Shown here: positions 35,045 to 44,327 of the stretch, piece after piece
Position numbering within the stretch: the stretch's first letter is position 1
How the letters are laid out: every line of letters begins with the position of its first letter
Assembly (NCBI RefSeq): GCF_003031405.1
Contig: NZ_CP020469.1
Coordinates: 3,100,001 to 3,164,000, forward strand
Origin: Halomonas sp. 'Soap Lake #6'
GTDB lineage: Bacteria > Pseudomonadota > Gammaproteobacteria > Pseudomonadales > Halomonadaceae
Direction of reading: 5' to 3'
Length of the DNA stretch: 64,000 bases
Made by a program: the position numbers and the translations under genes
Notes under the pieces: generated by a model
Databases searched by the model: none
What the model saw: the letters and a program-made list of their open reading frames with translations, nothing else
Told to the model about the DNA's origin: nothing

Positions 35045-36771
35045 GCGTAGCGCTCTTGGTTGTGACGATTGATAACCTGCAACTCATGAAATGAGTTGAT
35101 ACTGGCGTATAAGGACAAAAACCGTGCGAGCACACTGCCAAAAAGATACAGGCTGCCTTCATCACCAAAGGCCTCCTGGTCAAGTGTCACCACAGAGAGC
35201 AAGCCACGTACGGGCACACCTCTGCGTAACCGATCCACAGGCTGCGTATCGATACTAACAATCCCGGCTAATCGCTTATGAGCTACTCGCTCAGCCTGAC
35301 GGTCCACCAGCGCACGAAAATCGTACGCTTTAAGCACCGCGCAGAGCGCATCACGATTTAGGAGAGAGAGGTAGTTCAACGATAAATTGGAAATCAGCAC
35401 CCACAGCAAACCATCGTCGATAGCCGGACGTAGCACTGGCGTTGGACGAGTAATATTGTGGAACTCCGCGAAGGTAGGAGCATCCTCAGTCTCGATGCTC
35501 ACATCGCCAATCGTTAGCTGTTCGGGTAGCGCTCTATTGCTGCAGGTTAACCCCAGAGAAATCGTTTCGCGTCTCCCAACGCATCGCTGCTCATCGCTGC
35601 GAATAAAGGCAATATCGTGATCAAACCCATCGCCACGCAGGCTGTTGCATACCCGAACACGGTAGTGCAGTGCTTCACGTCCTCTATCGCGCTCAATTTG
35701 ATGCTGAAAACTCTCAAAGGGAACATATCGCCGGGGCGGTGCTTGCAGGCTGTTTTGCTCCCCCTCTAAACAACCCAGCACCTCATCCACACTGAAAACT
35801 TCATAATGCGATGGCGCTTTACTGCTGGGCCGAATACGGTAATCGCTACGCTCACCGGTTAGATCAATCGGTTCAGCATCGTATTCAAAGAGATTAATGG
35901 CTGGCGTACAGTAGAGCGCTAAGTGCTCATCTTGGACGCGAGCGTCAGTCGGTAAAGGACGAGAAAAAACAAAACGTAGCGTCACCTTATCCGCCGTCGT
36001 AGAAGGTAACGCTTGCTTCATTCCCTGCACGTCAAAAAAGTGGAAGGCCTCAGGAAAGCAGAGATACTCCTGCAATATACGGTAACCCTGATGCACGTTA
36101 CGCGGATAAGGCAGTAGCGCTTGATCACTCTCAAATCCAACCGCTTGCAGCGCATTAACCGGCAGCGTTCGCCGCTGCCCATCTACCTCGATCTCTAATC
36201 GAGCCAAGTAGTGACTCATCCAAAGATAAAGTGTCCGAGCGGTATATCCATCTCCTCCCAGGTGAAGCCGCAGAGCATCAATCCCCAGTGTATTCATGGG
36301 CTGATCGCTATGAACTTCCAACGCCAGCTCTACAATGGAAGCTTCTCTGGTATGGCGCGCATTAACACCACCATGAACTAACGGATACAGCGTTACATCG
36401 TGGCAAGTACGAAATAAACAGGCTGTATTTTCAATCGGCTTACTGGCTAGTTCGGTACCACGCTTCACTTGCTGCTGCTGACTAAGCGCGTGCAGTTTCG
36501 GTGTAAACTTAATCACCGTCATACTAGGCACCGGACGCAAATAGTTGGGCCACAGCATACTAATGAGCGAGTGGGTAAGTTCAGGGAACTCATCCTCAAC
36601 TTTTTCGCGCATGCGACCCGTCAAAAAAGCAAACCCTTCTAATAGCCGCTCCACATCTGGATCGGTGCTACGCTCAGACAAAAAGCGGCTAAGGCCCGGA
36701 TTTGCTTCTGCAAACTCTCGACCCTGGATTTTTAAAAAGTTGAGTTCGTCACGATAGTAACGGTTAAGCAT
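35008..36771 (-). CDS. tssF: T6SS baseplate protein TssF (VasA)
   Basis: The 587-residue product begins MLNRYYRDELNFLKIQGREF, the diagnostic TssF N-terminus, followed by DPDVERLLEGFAFLTGRMREKVEDEFPELT and LWPNYLRPVPSM. Length is typical. Baseplate wedge component. It lies 18 bases after tssE. Confidence 0.96.
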   Translation of the reverse strand: MLNRYYRDELNFLKIQGREFAEANPGLSRFLSERSTDPDVERLLEGFAFLTGRMREKVEDEFPELTHSLISMLWPNYLRPVPSMTVIKFTPKLHALSQQQQVKRGTELASKPIENTACLFRTCHDVTLYPLVHGGVNARHTREASIVELALEVHSDQPMNTLGIDALRLHLGGDGYTARTLYLWMSHYLARLEIEVDGQRRTLPVNALQAVGFESDQALLPYPRNVHQGYRILQEYLCFPEAFHFFDVQGMKQALPSTTADKVTLRFVFSRPLPTDARVQDEHLALYCTPAINLFEYDAEPIDLTGERSDYRIRPSSKAPSHYEVFSVDEVLGCLEGEQNSLQAPPRRYVPFESFQHQIERDRGREALHYRVRVCNSLRGDGFDHDIAFIRSDEQRCVGRRETISLGLTCSNRALPEQLTIGDVSIETEDAPTFAEFHNITRPTPVLRPAIDDGLLWVLISNLSLNYLSLLNRDALCAVLKAYDFRALVDRQAERVAHKRLAGIVSIDTQPVDRLRRGVPVRGLLSVVTLDQEAFGDEGSLYLFGSVLARFLSLYASINSFHELQVINRHNQERYAWSLQAGQQPLM

Positions 36772-36789
36772 GCGTGCCCCTCGTGCCTA

Positions 36790-37221
36790 TCAGTTAAGGC
36801 ACTGATAGCGCTTGTTGTTGAGCAACAGGTCAATCGTGGTATGGGTACTATCTTTTCCCAGCGCCACTGTGGCATGCACTTGAAAACGTAGCTGAAGCGG
36901 ATCACCTGAATTAGGCAGTGACTCTACATCAACACGCTGAACCCGAGGCTCATAGCGCTCAATACAGTGCCTTATGGCCTGCTTTATATTGAGTTCCAAA
37001 TCGAGCACACCAATAGTGGCATCATTGAAATCAAGCAGGCCAAGCTCCGGCACGCAGGCACTATTCCCAGGGTGGCTGTTAAGTAAATCCACAAGGTGGC
37101 GCTTGATCGACTCTACTACCTCATCTCGTTGATTCTCTTCGACATAACTATCCAACTGATGAGATGCTGAGAGACGCTCAAACAGTCGGCTACCTAGCCG
37201 ACCATCGCTATCGATTGCCAT
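36790..37221 (-). CDS. tssE: T6SS gp25-like baseplate protein TssE
   Basis: The 143-residue protein has the gp25/lysozyme-like fold of phage baseplates without catalytic function. Visible motifs are RLFERL at the start, HLVDLLNSHPGNSACVPELGLLDFND, and the C-terminal conserved R-x-V-x-V block (YEPRVQRVDVESLP). It lies 15 bases after tssC. Confidence 0.94.
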   Translation of the reverse strand: MAIDSDGRLGSRLFERLSASHQLDSYVEENQRDEVVESIKRHLVDLLNSHPGNSACVPELGLLDFNDATIGVLDLELNIKQAIRHCIERYEPRVQRVDVESLPNSGDPLQLRFQVHATVALGKDSTHTTIDLLLNNKRYQCLN

Positions 37222-37236
37222 AGTGCTTCCGTTTCC

Positions 37237-38718
37237 TTATTCCTTGTCGAGACGACCGACTAAGGAGAGTTCGAAGTTCGCACCCATATATTTGAAGTGC
37301 GGACGAACAGCCATGGAAACTTGATACCAACCCGGATCGCCTTCAACGTCAGAAACCTGAATGGAAGCTGCGCGCAATGGACGACGGCTACGAACATCAG
37401 CTGGGGGATTTTCCTGATCTGCAACGTATTGGCGAATCCATGCGTTAAGCTCACGCTCCAGATCTTGACGCTCTTTCCATGAGCCAATTTGTTCACGTTG
37501 AAGCACTTTTACGTAGTGCGCCAAGCGATTGATAATGAACATATAGGGAAGCTGCGTCCCTAACTTAAAGTTGGTTTCTGCTACCCTGCCTTCCGCAGTG
37601 TTTGGGTACACTTTGGGCTTTTGAACTGAGTTGGCTGAAAAGAAGGCGGCATTGTCACTGCCTTTACGCATGGTCAGGCAGATAAAACCTTCTTCTGCCA
37701 TTTCAAACTCACGGCGATCCGTAATCAGCACTTCAGTTGGGATCTTAGCCTGCAACTGACCGAAGGCTTCATAGGTATGAACTGGTAGGTTCTCAACCGC
37801 CCCACCGCTTTGCGGACCAATAATATTCGGGCACCAGCGATATTTTGCAAAGCTGTCGGCCAAACGCTCAGCCAATAAATAAGCGGTATTTCCCCATAGA
37901 TAGTGCTCATGATTATCGCTAACGTTTTCCCGGTAGCTGAAGGTCTTAACCGGGTTGTCAACGGGGTCATACGGGGTACGAAGCAAGAAACGTGGTGCTG
38001 TTAAACCGAGATATCGGGCATCTTCAGACTCCCGCAAATTGCGCCAGCGGGCATATTTGGGACCTTCAAAAATCGATTTGACGTCCTTAATATTGGGCAG
38101 CTCTTCGAAGCTATCAATACCAAAGAAAGAGGGCGCAACAGATGATAAAAAGGGCGCGTGGGCCATCGCTCCAACAGCAGAAGCATGCTGCAAAAGCTTC
38201 ATATCAGTTGCAGACGGTGAAAAATCATAGTGGCCAATGATACCGGCTACAGGCTCACCTCCAAACTGACCATAACCAGCATTATAAACGTGGTGATACA
38301 AGCCACTTTGGCTAATTTCAGGTGCAAATTCAAAATCTTCCAGCAGCTCCTGCTTAGTCGCATGAAGCACATCAAGCTTTATGTTTTCCCGGAAGTTTGT
38401 GCGATCAACCAAAAGCTTCAAGCCACGCCAAGCAGATTCCATCTGCTGAAAGCTGCTGTCATGCAAAATCTCATCAACCTGATGACTTATCTTGCGATCA
38501 AGCTCTACTATCATACTGTCTACAAGCGACTTATTGACCGTAGGCGCAGCATCGTTACTGCTCAACAGCTCTGAGATAAAGGCTGCCACTCCCTGCTTGG
38601 CAACATCGTACCCCTCATCAGCAGGCACCATACGAGTCTGGGCCATCACCTGATCAAGAAGCGATACCTCTGTTTCAGCTTCCGTTACCACCGCTTTCTG
38701 CTTTGCCGTTTTGCTCAT
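37237..38718 (-). CDS. tssC: T6SS sheath large subunit TssC (VipB)
   Basis: This 493-residue protein is the main contractile sheath subunit. Conserved segments include MESAWRGLKLLVDRTNFRENIKL, GIIGHYDFSPSATDMKLLQ, FLSSVAPSFFGIDSFEELP, RWRNLRESEDARYLGLTAPRFLLRTPY and the C-terminal RPHFKYMGANFELSLVGRLDKE. It is one of the best conserved T6SS proteins and the call is certain. It lies 55 bases after tssB. Confidence 0.98.
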   Translation of the reverse strand: MSKTAKQKAVVTEAETEVSLLDQVMAQTRMVPADEGYDVAKQGVAAFISELLSSNDAAPTVNKSLVDSMIVELDRKISHQVDEILHDSSFQQMESAWRGLKLLVDRTNFRENIKLDVLHATKQELLEDFEFAPEISQSGLYHHVYNAGYGQFGGEPVAGIIGHYDFSPSATDMKLLQHASAVGAMAHAPFLSSVAPSFFGIDSFEELPNIKDVKSIFEGPKYARWRNLRESEDARYLGLTAPRFLLRTPYDPVDNPVKTFSYRENVSDNHEHYLWGNTAYLLAERLADSFAKYRWCPNIIGPQSGGAVENLPVHTYEAFGQLQAKIPTEVLITDRREFEMAEEGFICLTMRKGSDNAAFFSANSVQKPKVYPNTAEGRVAETNFKLGTQLPYMFIINRLAHYVKVLQREQIGSWKERQDLERELNAWIRQYVADQENPPADVRSRRPLRAASIQVSDVEGDPGWYQVSMAVRPHFKYMGANFELSLVGRLDKE

Positions 38719-38773
38719 CGTTCTGCCTCGAAATCGTTGTATCGTTTAGAAAATGCACTCGCCTCAGCGGGTG

Positions 38774-39280
38774 TTAATCGTTTTCACGATTCGTATCAAG
38801 CAACTCCAGCTCACTTAAAAGCTGCTGGCGTGCTTCATCATTTTCGAGCAGTTTTTGTAAACGATCGCGAAATGCGGGGACATTCCCCAGTGGCCCTTTC
38901 AAAGCCACAAGAGCCTCACGTAGCTCTACCAGCTTACGCAACTCAGGTACTTGCTTCGCAACGGCATCAGGCGAGAAATCTTCCAACGACTTGAAGGATA
39001 AATTTACCGCGATATCGTTAGAGTCTTCGCTGTCATCAAGACGATTAGGCACTGCAGACTGTAAGGACAGGTTTGCTTCACGCATCACAGACTGAAAGTT
39101 ATTTTTATTAACCGAGACAGCTTGACGCTCCTCAATAGCCCCCTCCTCTTCTCCACCTTTAAAGTCTCCAACGACCAAAAGCTTGAGAGGCAGTTCTGTA
39201 TCAGTCTGCCGCTTCCCAGCAGCCGGCACATACTTGATATTGATGCGCTCTTTTGGCGCGACAGTTCCTTGTTTAGCCAT
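38774..39280 (-). CDS. tssB: T6SS sheath small subunit TssB (VipA)
   Basis: The 168-residue product begins MAKQGTVAPKERINIKYVP and includes ELPLKLLVVGDFKGG and FKSLEDFSPDAVAKQVPELRKLVELREALVALKGPLGN, all diagnostic for TssB. The ATG at 39280 gives the family N-terminus; the upstream in-frame start at 39337 would add 19 unconserved residues. TssB is the first gene of the long T6SS operon; its promoter must lie in the AT-rich region to its right. Confidence 0.97.
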   Translation of the reverse strand: MAKQGTVAPKERINIKYVPAAGKRQTDTELPLKLLVVGDFKGGEEEGAIEERQAVSVNKNNFQSVMREANLSLQSAVPNRLDDSEDSNDIAVNLSFKSLEDFSPDAVAKQVPELRKLVELREALVALKGPLGNVPAFRDRLQKLLENDEARQQLLSELELLDTNREND

Positions 39281-39728
39281 GGTGGTATGCCCTAAAAGAG
39301 AAGTAACCAAATGTAACCGCGAACGGTTCTCACCCACGGGACATTAACTAATTCAGCCAAATCTTTCCAATAGCGCTCCTCCCCTCCTAGACTATGCGAA
39401 ATAAACACAATCTCAGACTGACGGACAAGCACCGGCATTTTTTTGGATATTTGGTGATTTTAGAAGCAAGAAAGCCGACGAAATAAAGCCTAACTATAAA
39501 TTGTAAGATATTTCTTACAAGCCTATCGGCAATCTCTTAACAAAAAAAAAGCAAATCACTTACAACGCTGATGAAAAAAATCTTTGAATAACTTCCCACA
39601 TCCAGAGCCTCACACATTTAAAACGACATCTCAAATAACATGAAAAAACATAGAGTTACAAAAAACGATCAACCTAATAACATTACTGAATAATATCTGC
39701 TTATTAGCTTTCCCCATTAAGCAATAAC

Positions 39729-39766
39729 TTGCCTCCCAGGCAATCGCTTGCCTGAAGCCAAGCGAT
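39729..39766. promoter_or_regulatory. Two adjacent dyads, candidate VasH enhancer sites
   Basis: TTGCCTcccAGGCAA (39729-39743) is directly followed by ATCGCTTG-N8-CAAGCGAT (39743-39766), both perfect. They lie about 100-135 bases upstream of the predicted hcp transcription start, the usual distance for sigma-54 activator sites. Binding by VasH is inferred. Confidence 0.55.
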
Positions 39767-39839
39767 AAACCGCCTAATTAAACATAGCCAACAAGCCAAA
39801 AACAACTTAACCAATTGTTTAAAAAGAAAATATTAAAAA

Positions 39840-39855
39840 TGGCATTTTTTTTGCT
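39840..39855 (+). promoter_or_regulatory. Sigma-54 (-24/-12) promoter of hcp
   Basis: The sequence TGGCAT-N5-TTGCT matches the RpoN consensus TGGCAC-N5-TTGCW, with GG and GC exactly 12 bases apart. The start of transcription should be near 39866, giving a leader of about 45 bases before hcp. Confidence 0.82.
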
Positions 39856-39910
39856 GCTAAGGAAATGTCCCCAGGACAAATTTTCTTAATCTCAGTCAAG
39901 GAGCAGACCT

Positions 39911-40429
39911 ATGCCAACTCCATGTTATATCAGCATCGAAGGCCAAACTCAGGGCAACATCACTGCTGGTGCGTTTACCCCCGACTCCGTAGGTAACATC
40001 TACGTAGAGGGCCATGAAGACCAGATGCTGGTTCAAGAGTTTAAGCACGTAGTGACCGTACCCACTGACCCACAGTCAGGCCAGCCTTCCGGCCAGCGTG
40101 CACACAAACCATTTATCTTTACTGTGGCACTGAACAAAGCCGTACCGCTGATGTACAACGCACTGGCTTCTGGTGAAATGCTACCCAACGTTGAGCTGAA
40201 GTGGTACCGCACGTCTGTAGAAGGTAAGCAAGAACACTTCTTCACCACGACACTGACCGACGCCACTATCGTGGACATTAACCTGCGTATGCCCCATGCA
40301 CAGGACCTAAGCAAGTCCGAGTTTACTCAGCTGATGGACGTTTCATTGGCATACCGTAAAATTGATTGGGAACACACAGTTGCAGGCACCTCTGGCTCTG
40401 ACGACTGGCGTGCGCCAATCGAAGGCTAA
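39911..40429 (+). CDS. hcp: T6SS tube protein Hcp (TssD)
   Basis: This 172-residue protein stacks as hexamers into the inner tube and is exported with the spike. It begins MPTPCYISIEGQTQGNITAG and contains the conserved GHEDQMLVQEFKHVV, RAHKPFIFTVALNKAVPLMYNAL and DWEHTVAGTSGSDDWRAP segments. AAGGAG precedes the ATG. It is read divergently from the sheath genes from a sigma-54 promoter and is followed at once by a strong terminator, so it is monocistronic and probably highly expressed. Confidence 0.98.
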   Translation: MPTPCYISIEGQTQGNITAGAFTPDSVGNIYVEGHEDQMLVQEFKHVVTVPTDPQSGQPSGQRAHKPFIFTVALNKAVPLMYNALASGEMLPNVELKWYRTSVEGKQEHFFTTTLTDATIVDINLRMPHAQDLSKSEFTQLMDVSLAYRKIDWEHTVAGTSGSDDWRAPIEG

Positions 40430-40445
40430 TCAGCCTTTATATACG

Positions 40446-40480
40446 AAGAAGGCCCTCCCGCATGGGAGGGCCTTCTTTTT
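40446..40480 (+). terminator. Strong rho-independent terminator of hcp
   Basis: A 14-bp perfect stem (AAGAAGGCCCTCCC and its complement) with a GCAT loop ends in a T run. It also separates hcp from the convergent trpS. Confidence 0.93.
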
Positions 40481-40502
40481 GCAAGCTGAGTAATAGACTT
40501 AA

Positions 40503-41522
40503 TTAAGCAAACCGCCCTAGCCCAACTGCTGAACGTAGACGATCCATTGTCACAGCTGCTTCTTCTCGGGCACGCTCAGCGCCTTTCTGCAGTACAGCTT
40601 CAATGTGAGCAGGATCTTCCATTAGCGCGTTGTAGCGCTCACGTGGCGCACTCAACTGAGCATTGAGGTAATCAAATACCTGGTTCTTGGCATCACCCCA
40701 CCCAATCCCCGCAGCATACTGCTCGCGCATAGCCGTTGCCTCTTCGTTACTAGCAAACGCAGAGAATATCTGGAATAGCGTACAGCTATCGGGATCTTTC
40801 GGCTCGCCAGGCTCTAGCGAATTGGTCTTAATTTTGCGCACCAGCTTTTGCAGTTTTTTCTCGTTTGAGAACAATGGGATTGTATTGTTATAGCTCTTGG
40901 ACATTTTGCGTCCATCGAGCCCTTTCAACACTTCCACTTTCTCGTCTACCACGGCTTCTGGTTGTGCAAAATATTGGCCTTTAAACATATGGTTGAAACG
41001 CCCTGCAATATCGCGAGCCATTTCAATATGCTGGATCTGGTCGCGCCCCACCGGCACTTTATTAGCATTAAACATCAAGATATCGGCAGCCATTAACACA
41101 GGGTAACCAAACAGCCCCATGGTGACGCCTTTATCTGGATCTTGATCACCAGCCTCTTCATTCTCAGCAACTGCTGCCTTATAGGCATGGGCCCGATTCA
41201 TTAGCCCCTTGGCACACACACAGGAGAGCATCCACATCAGCTCGGGGATTTCTAAAATATCCGATTGCCGATAAAAAATGGCATTATCAGTATCTAGCCC
41301 CAACGCAAGCCAAGTCGCCGCAATTTCCAGGCGAGATGCTTGAACACGCGCAGGGTCCTGGCATTTGATTAACGCGTGGAAGTCAGCAAGAAAGTAGAAC
41401 GACTGAACATTCGGATCCTGACTAGCCTCAATAGCAGGCCTAATCGCACCCACATAATTACCCAGATGCGGCGTTCCAGTTGTGGTAATCCCAGTCAGCA
41501 CGCGTTTTTTTACATCTCTCAT
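40503..41522 (-). CDS. trpS: Tryptophanyl-tRNA synthetase
   Basis: The 339-residue class I synthetase charges tRNA-Trp. The HIGH-type motif is [12 protein letters not shown] near the N-terminus, and the KMSKS loop (KMSKSYNN) is intact. [21 protein letters not shown] is also conserved. The ATG at 41522 ([11 protein letters not shown]) gives the usual family N-terminus. In-frame starts at 41549 (ATG) and 41567 (GTG) add 9-15 unconserved residues and cannot be fully excluded, since the ribosome-binding site is weak in all cases. It is downstream of the pilin genes and may be expressed separately. Confidence 0.93.
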   Translation of the reverse strand: MRDVKKRVLTGITTTGTPHLGNYVGAIRPAIEASQDPNVQSFYFLADFHALIKCQDPARVQASRLEIAATWLALGLDTDNAIFYRQSDILEIPELMWMLSCVCAKGLMNRAHAYKAAVAENEEAGDQDPDKGVTMGLFGYPVLMAADILMFNANKVPVGRDQIQHIEMARDIAGRFNHMFKGQYFAQPEAVVDEKVEVLKGLDGRKMSKSYNNTIPLFSNEKKLQKLVRKIKTNSLEPGEPKDPDSCTLFQIFSAFASNEEATAMREQYAAGIGWGDAKNQVFDYLNAQLSAPRERYNALMEDPAHIEAVLQKGAERAREEAAVTMDRLRSAVGLGRFA

Positions 41523-41585
41523 TTTCTTAGGCTCTTGAATAAATAACATTATGATAACGTGCGCCACGCTGCGTAGCGAATAGCT

Positions 41586-43373
41586 TCACTGCCACTCAGC
41601 AAGATGCCAACCAACAGTGCCATCGCTCCCGCCGGATGCATTGCCTCCAGCGCCACCAAATGCCTCCATCAGCAACTCGTCATAGACAATACTGCCCTTA
41701 CCACTCACCTGTATAGTGCGCCCCCTGATACTGCCAAAGAAGTCGCTCCCCAAGTTCACCGATACGTTGGCATAAGGTGCATACACATTGGCAACAACAC
41801 GATTACTAGAGTTGAAATTCACTCCTGTATCCGAGCCACTGTAGCCCGAAAAAAGTGAGAAAGTGGGCTTACCATGTTGGCTGATCGAGTGTGATGCAGG
41901 CATGTTAAGCACATTACCAACGTCAATTCGTCCAGCAACAAAAACGGTCAAACTACTGTCGTTGTCGATGATTAGCCCTGAGCCGCCGCCCATCGCAAAG
42001 TCACCATCCACCACGATGACCACATCCCCACCGCTAACTCTCAACGAGGGGGAGCCAGTCAACCTGAGATGACCAACACGGTATATGGCGGTTGGTTCGC
42101 TAAACAGCGTATTCGCTTGTGGTGCGGCATGGTTGACCCAGCGATTGACGTCTCCGGCTGAGTCGTAACGCGCTATTGCCTGTGGAGTGAAGTGCCACTC
42201 TACATCGGGGTACGTCGCTATCGAAATATTACCTTGAAAGGAGAGCTCTCTCTGATAGCGCTGAAGCTCATCACCCAGGCTATTGCCTGCAAAATCAGCA
42301 GCATCGCAGGGCTGCACCTCCACACCACTGAGTACAATATTACTGCGAGAGGAGAAATTGGCACGAGACGCTTGGTCGATATGGTCAGAAGCTGGATTGC
42401 GGATAGCTATAATGTCCCTACCCGCATAGATACCTTTACCAATACTTGCCGACCTATCCAGATGCACATCCTGCATGGCACTGGCCACACTATCTACCCG
42501 TACGCCGTTACCAAAAATAATATCCTCCAGGCTTAAAGCATCCCCTTTTACTCGTCCGCCCTCGGCATTCAAGTAGATGGACCGATTAGCAAGAATAGTA
42601 CCGAACACCTGGAAGGAACCGTTCAACTCCACTGAGCCCAATGCTTCGATACCTCCGTGGATCTGTTCGTTTCCTCCCAGCACAATGTTGGCACCCTCTG
42701 ACGTAGTGCGAACCAACGGGATATCCTGTTCAGCAAAACGCCCCGGCTGCCCACTCCACCTACCCTGAGTAGAACGGTAGCTACTGATTGTGGAGCCACC
42801 CTTGGTCTGCACTCCCGAGCATCCTACTAAAGCAGAATTAAATAGGGCGGAGCGAAGCACCCGACTTTCCCGACTAAACACCAGCCGCGACTGACCTTGC
42901 GCACCCAATCGCAAGCCTTGGTCGACTGCCGCAACAGCGACTCTGTTATCGTCTAATCGCTCGAACATCAGCTCAAGGCTGTCAATCAGTTGGGCACGTA
43001 CAGCCGCTTGCTCCTCTGCATTTAACTCATCATAATTTGGAGGTAGCAGTTTAGAAAAGAACTGATTGAGCGCTCCCTCTCGCAGCAAAGCTTCCACTTC
43101 AGTACCACTCAGCGTGCGCGACTCCCCCACGGCTAGTGCATCTTCACCATCTAAAAGTGTGTTTAGGTAGCCATCGCGCTCTGTAGCATTGTCACTGGCA
43201 ACCAATGCAGCAAGTGTACTTTCAGCCGTCATCTGTGCCTGCACCGACACCCGAAAATTGCCCGCCAAACGCTCATCCACCAGTGATGATTGCAACGCAG
43301 CCATACCGATCATTGCTGAACCGGACAACAGCACCATCACGATAAAGAGGATAATTCCCCTTTCATTCTTCAC
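41586..43373 (-). CDS. Long PilX-like pilus assembly protein with C-terminal DUF7305-type domain
   Basis: The 595-residue protein (GTG start) opens with a PilX-type N-terminus: a short basic leader MKNERG, a hydrophobic helix at about residues 7-27 and the QAQMTAESTLAAL segment typical of class IV pilin-like packing helices. The rest is beta-rich and Gly/Ser/Asn-rich with repeated hydrophobic strands, such as NIVLGGNEQIHGGIEALGSVELNG and VIVVDGDFAMGGGSGLIIDNDSSLTVFVAG. This is like the DUF7305 domains found at the ends of such proteins. Classical PilX is under 200 residues, so this is a much enlarged form. It lies 28 bases after pilW in the minor-pilin cluster. Confidence 0.78.
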   Translation of the reverse strand: MKNERGIILFIVMVLLSGSAMIGMAALQSSLVDERLAGNFRVSVQAQMTAESTLAALVASDNATERDGYLNTLLDGEDALAVGESRTLSGTEVEALLREGALNQFFSKLLPPNYDELNAEEQAAVRAQLIDSLELMFERLDDNRVAVAAVDQGLRLGAQGQSRLVFSRESRVLRSALFNSALVGCSGVQTKGGSTISSYRSTQGRWSGQPGRFAEQDIPLVRTTSEGANIVLGGNEQIHGGIEALGSVELNGSFQVFGTILANRSIYLNAEGGRVKGDALSLEDIIFGNGVRVDSVASAMQDVHLDRSASIGKGIYAGRDIIAIRNPASDHIDQASRANFSSRSNIVLSGVEVQPCDAADFAGNSLGDELQRYQRELSFQGNISIATYPDVEWHFTPQAIARYDSAGDVNRWVNHAAPQANTLFSEPTAIYRVGHLRLTGSPSLRVSGGDVVIVVDGDFAMGGGSGLIIDNDSSLTVFVAGRIDVGNVLNMPASHSISQHGKPTFSLFSGYSGSDTGVNFNSSNRVVANVYAPYANVSVNLGSDFFGSIRGRTIQVSGKGSIVYDELLMEAFGGAGGNASGGSDGTVGWHLAEWQ

Positions 43374-43401
43374 CCTGTGAGCCCTCTAATCACGCTACGA
43401 A

Positions 43402-43896
43402 CTATTCCCTTGAGTTGACAACATTCAACAGTGCTTGCCGATTGGTGACATGAAAGACAACTAGTTGCCCATTTTGCGCAATCGGGAGACTTATCTGATA
43501 GAGATGCTGACTTCCTGAAACCAGAGTGGCGATATTTTCCCGTTCCTCCGAACAGTTGCCACCGTCCAGTGCTTGCCCTTCATCAAACTGCTTGTAAAAG
43601 TTCATTAATGGTTGATTACCTTCCCGCATATCCCTGACAGAGCATACACAACGCTTAGAGATGATTTGGCAAGAAAGCTCAAAACGCTTATCAGGCAGGA
43701 TGTCTTGGCTCTGCCTAAGTGCAGGCCCTAATACTTGAGCAATGAAAACAACCGCTTCTTGCTGTCGACTAACCTCATCTACCTTATTAAAGGTTGAGAA
43801 GGTGCTTAGAAATAGCTGCCCTGAGCCTAGGACAATAATGCTCCCAATGATCATGGCTACCATGAGCTCCACGAGAGTAAACCCGCGCTGTTTCAT
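43402..43896 (-). CDS. pilW: Minor pilin PilW-like
   Basis: The 164-residue prepilin has the leader MKQRG, cleavage before FTLVELMVAMIIGSIIVLGSGQLF, and Glu5 of the mature protein (FTLVE). It has several Cys residues near positions 75-85 that could form disulfides. PilW is normally about 250-350 residues, so this form is short. The start overlaps the pilV stop by four bases. Minor pilins prime assembly of type IV pili. Confidence 0.82.
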   Translation of the reverse strand: MKQRGFTLVELMVAMIIGSIIVLGSGQLFLSTFSTFNKVDEVSRQQEAVVFIAQVLGPALRQSQDILPDKRFELSCQIISKRCVCSVRDMREGNQPLMNFYKQFDEGQALDGGNCSEERENIATLVSGSQHLYQISLPIAQNGQLVVFHVTNRQALLNVVNSRE

Positions 43897-44327
43897 AATT
43901 GATGATTATCAGCAAAATTAGGGAGTCGAAAGTAGTACTCAAAGACAGTTGGCTCGCCTTCATCCGGCGATGCACCCAATACGATCGTAACGCGGAACTC
44001 ACAATCAGGATCAGGCCCACTGATACCGCTGCTATTCCAGTGCGCCTCCCGCAACGGGTTTGAAGAGGTGTCGCGCGACCATTCATCTCGCCAGTTCTCT
44101 TCCACGCTGCCGCTATCAATCGCAGTACAGTCAGGGTTATTTGCGAGCAGTGACCAGATCAGCTCCTGGGCATCGATAGCCGCGACACTCGCCATGGAGC
44201 GCTGATACCCTGCGCTGGCACTTTGCAGAGACTTCAGCTGCATCGCTGCCACCCCCAGCAAACCAAACGCTAGAATAACGAGTGCCACCAGTACCTCTAT
44301 AAGAGAAAAACCGCTCTGCTGTGGCAT
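43893..44327 (-). CDS. pilV: Minor pilin PilV-like
   Basis: The 144-residue prepilin has leader MPQQSG then FSLIEVLVALVILAFGLLGVAAMQLKSLQ, the diagnostic PilV/type II minor pilin N-terminus. Its ATG shares a base with the pilE stop (TAATG). It ends with the pilW overlap, so pilE-pilV-pilW are one translationally coupled unit. Confidence 0.9.
   Translation of the reverse strand: MPQQSGFSLIEVLVALVILAFGLLGVAAMQLKSLQSASAGYQRSMASVAAIDAQELIWSLLANNPDCTAIDSGSVEENWRDEWSRDTSSNPLREAHWNSSGISGPDPDCEFRVTIVLGASPDEGEPTVFEYYFRLPNFADNHQL

Larger units (their letters stand above)
39281..39910. promoter_or_regulatory. AT-rich divergent control region between tssB and hcp
   Basis: These 630 non-coding bases are clearly more AT-rich than the flanking genes, with A and T runs throughout. 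Structured elements seen are a dyad AACCG-CGAA-CGGTT at 39315-39328 near tssB, a dyad TTGTAAG-N6-CTTACAA at 39501-39520, two adjacent dyads at 39729-39766, and the sigma-54 promoter of hcp. No matching sigma-54 promoter with correct spacing was found facing tssB. The composition would suit silencing by an H-NS-type protein, which is inference. Confidence 0.75.

Noticed and set aside
39721..39755. Possible sigma-54 promoters on the minus strand toward tssB
   Set aside because: GCAA-N5-TGCC patterns occur twice, but the GC to GG spacing is 11 rather than 12, and both fall inside the dyads.
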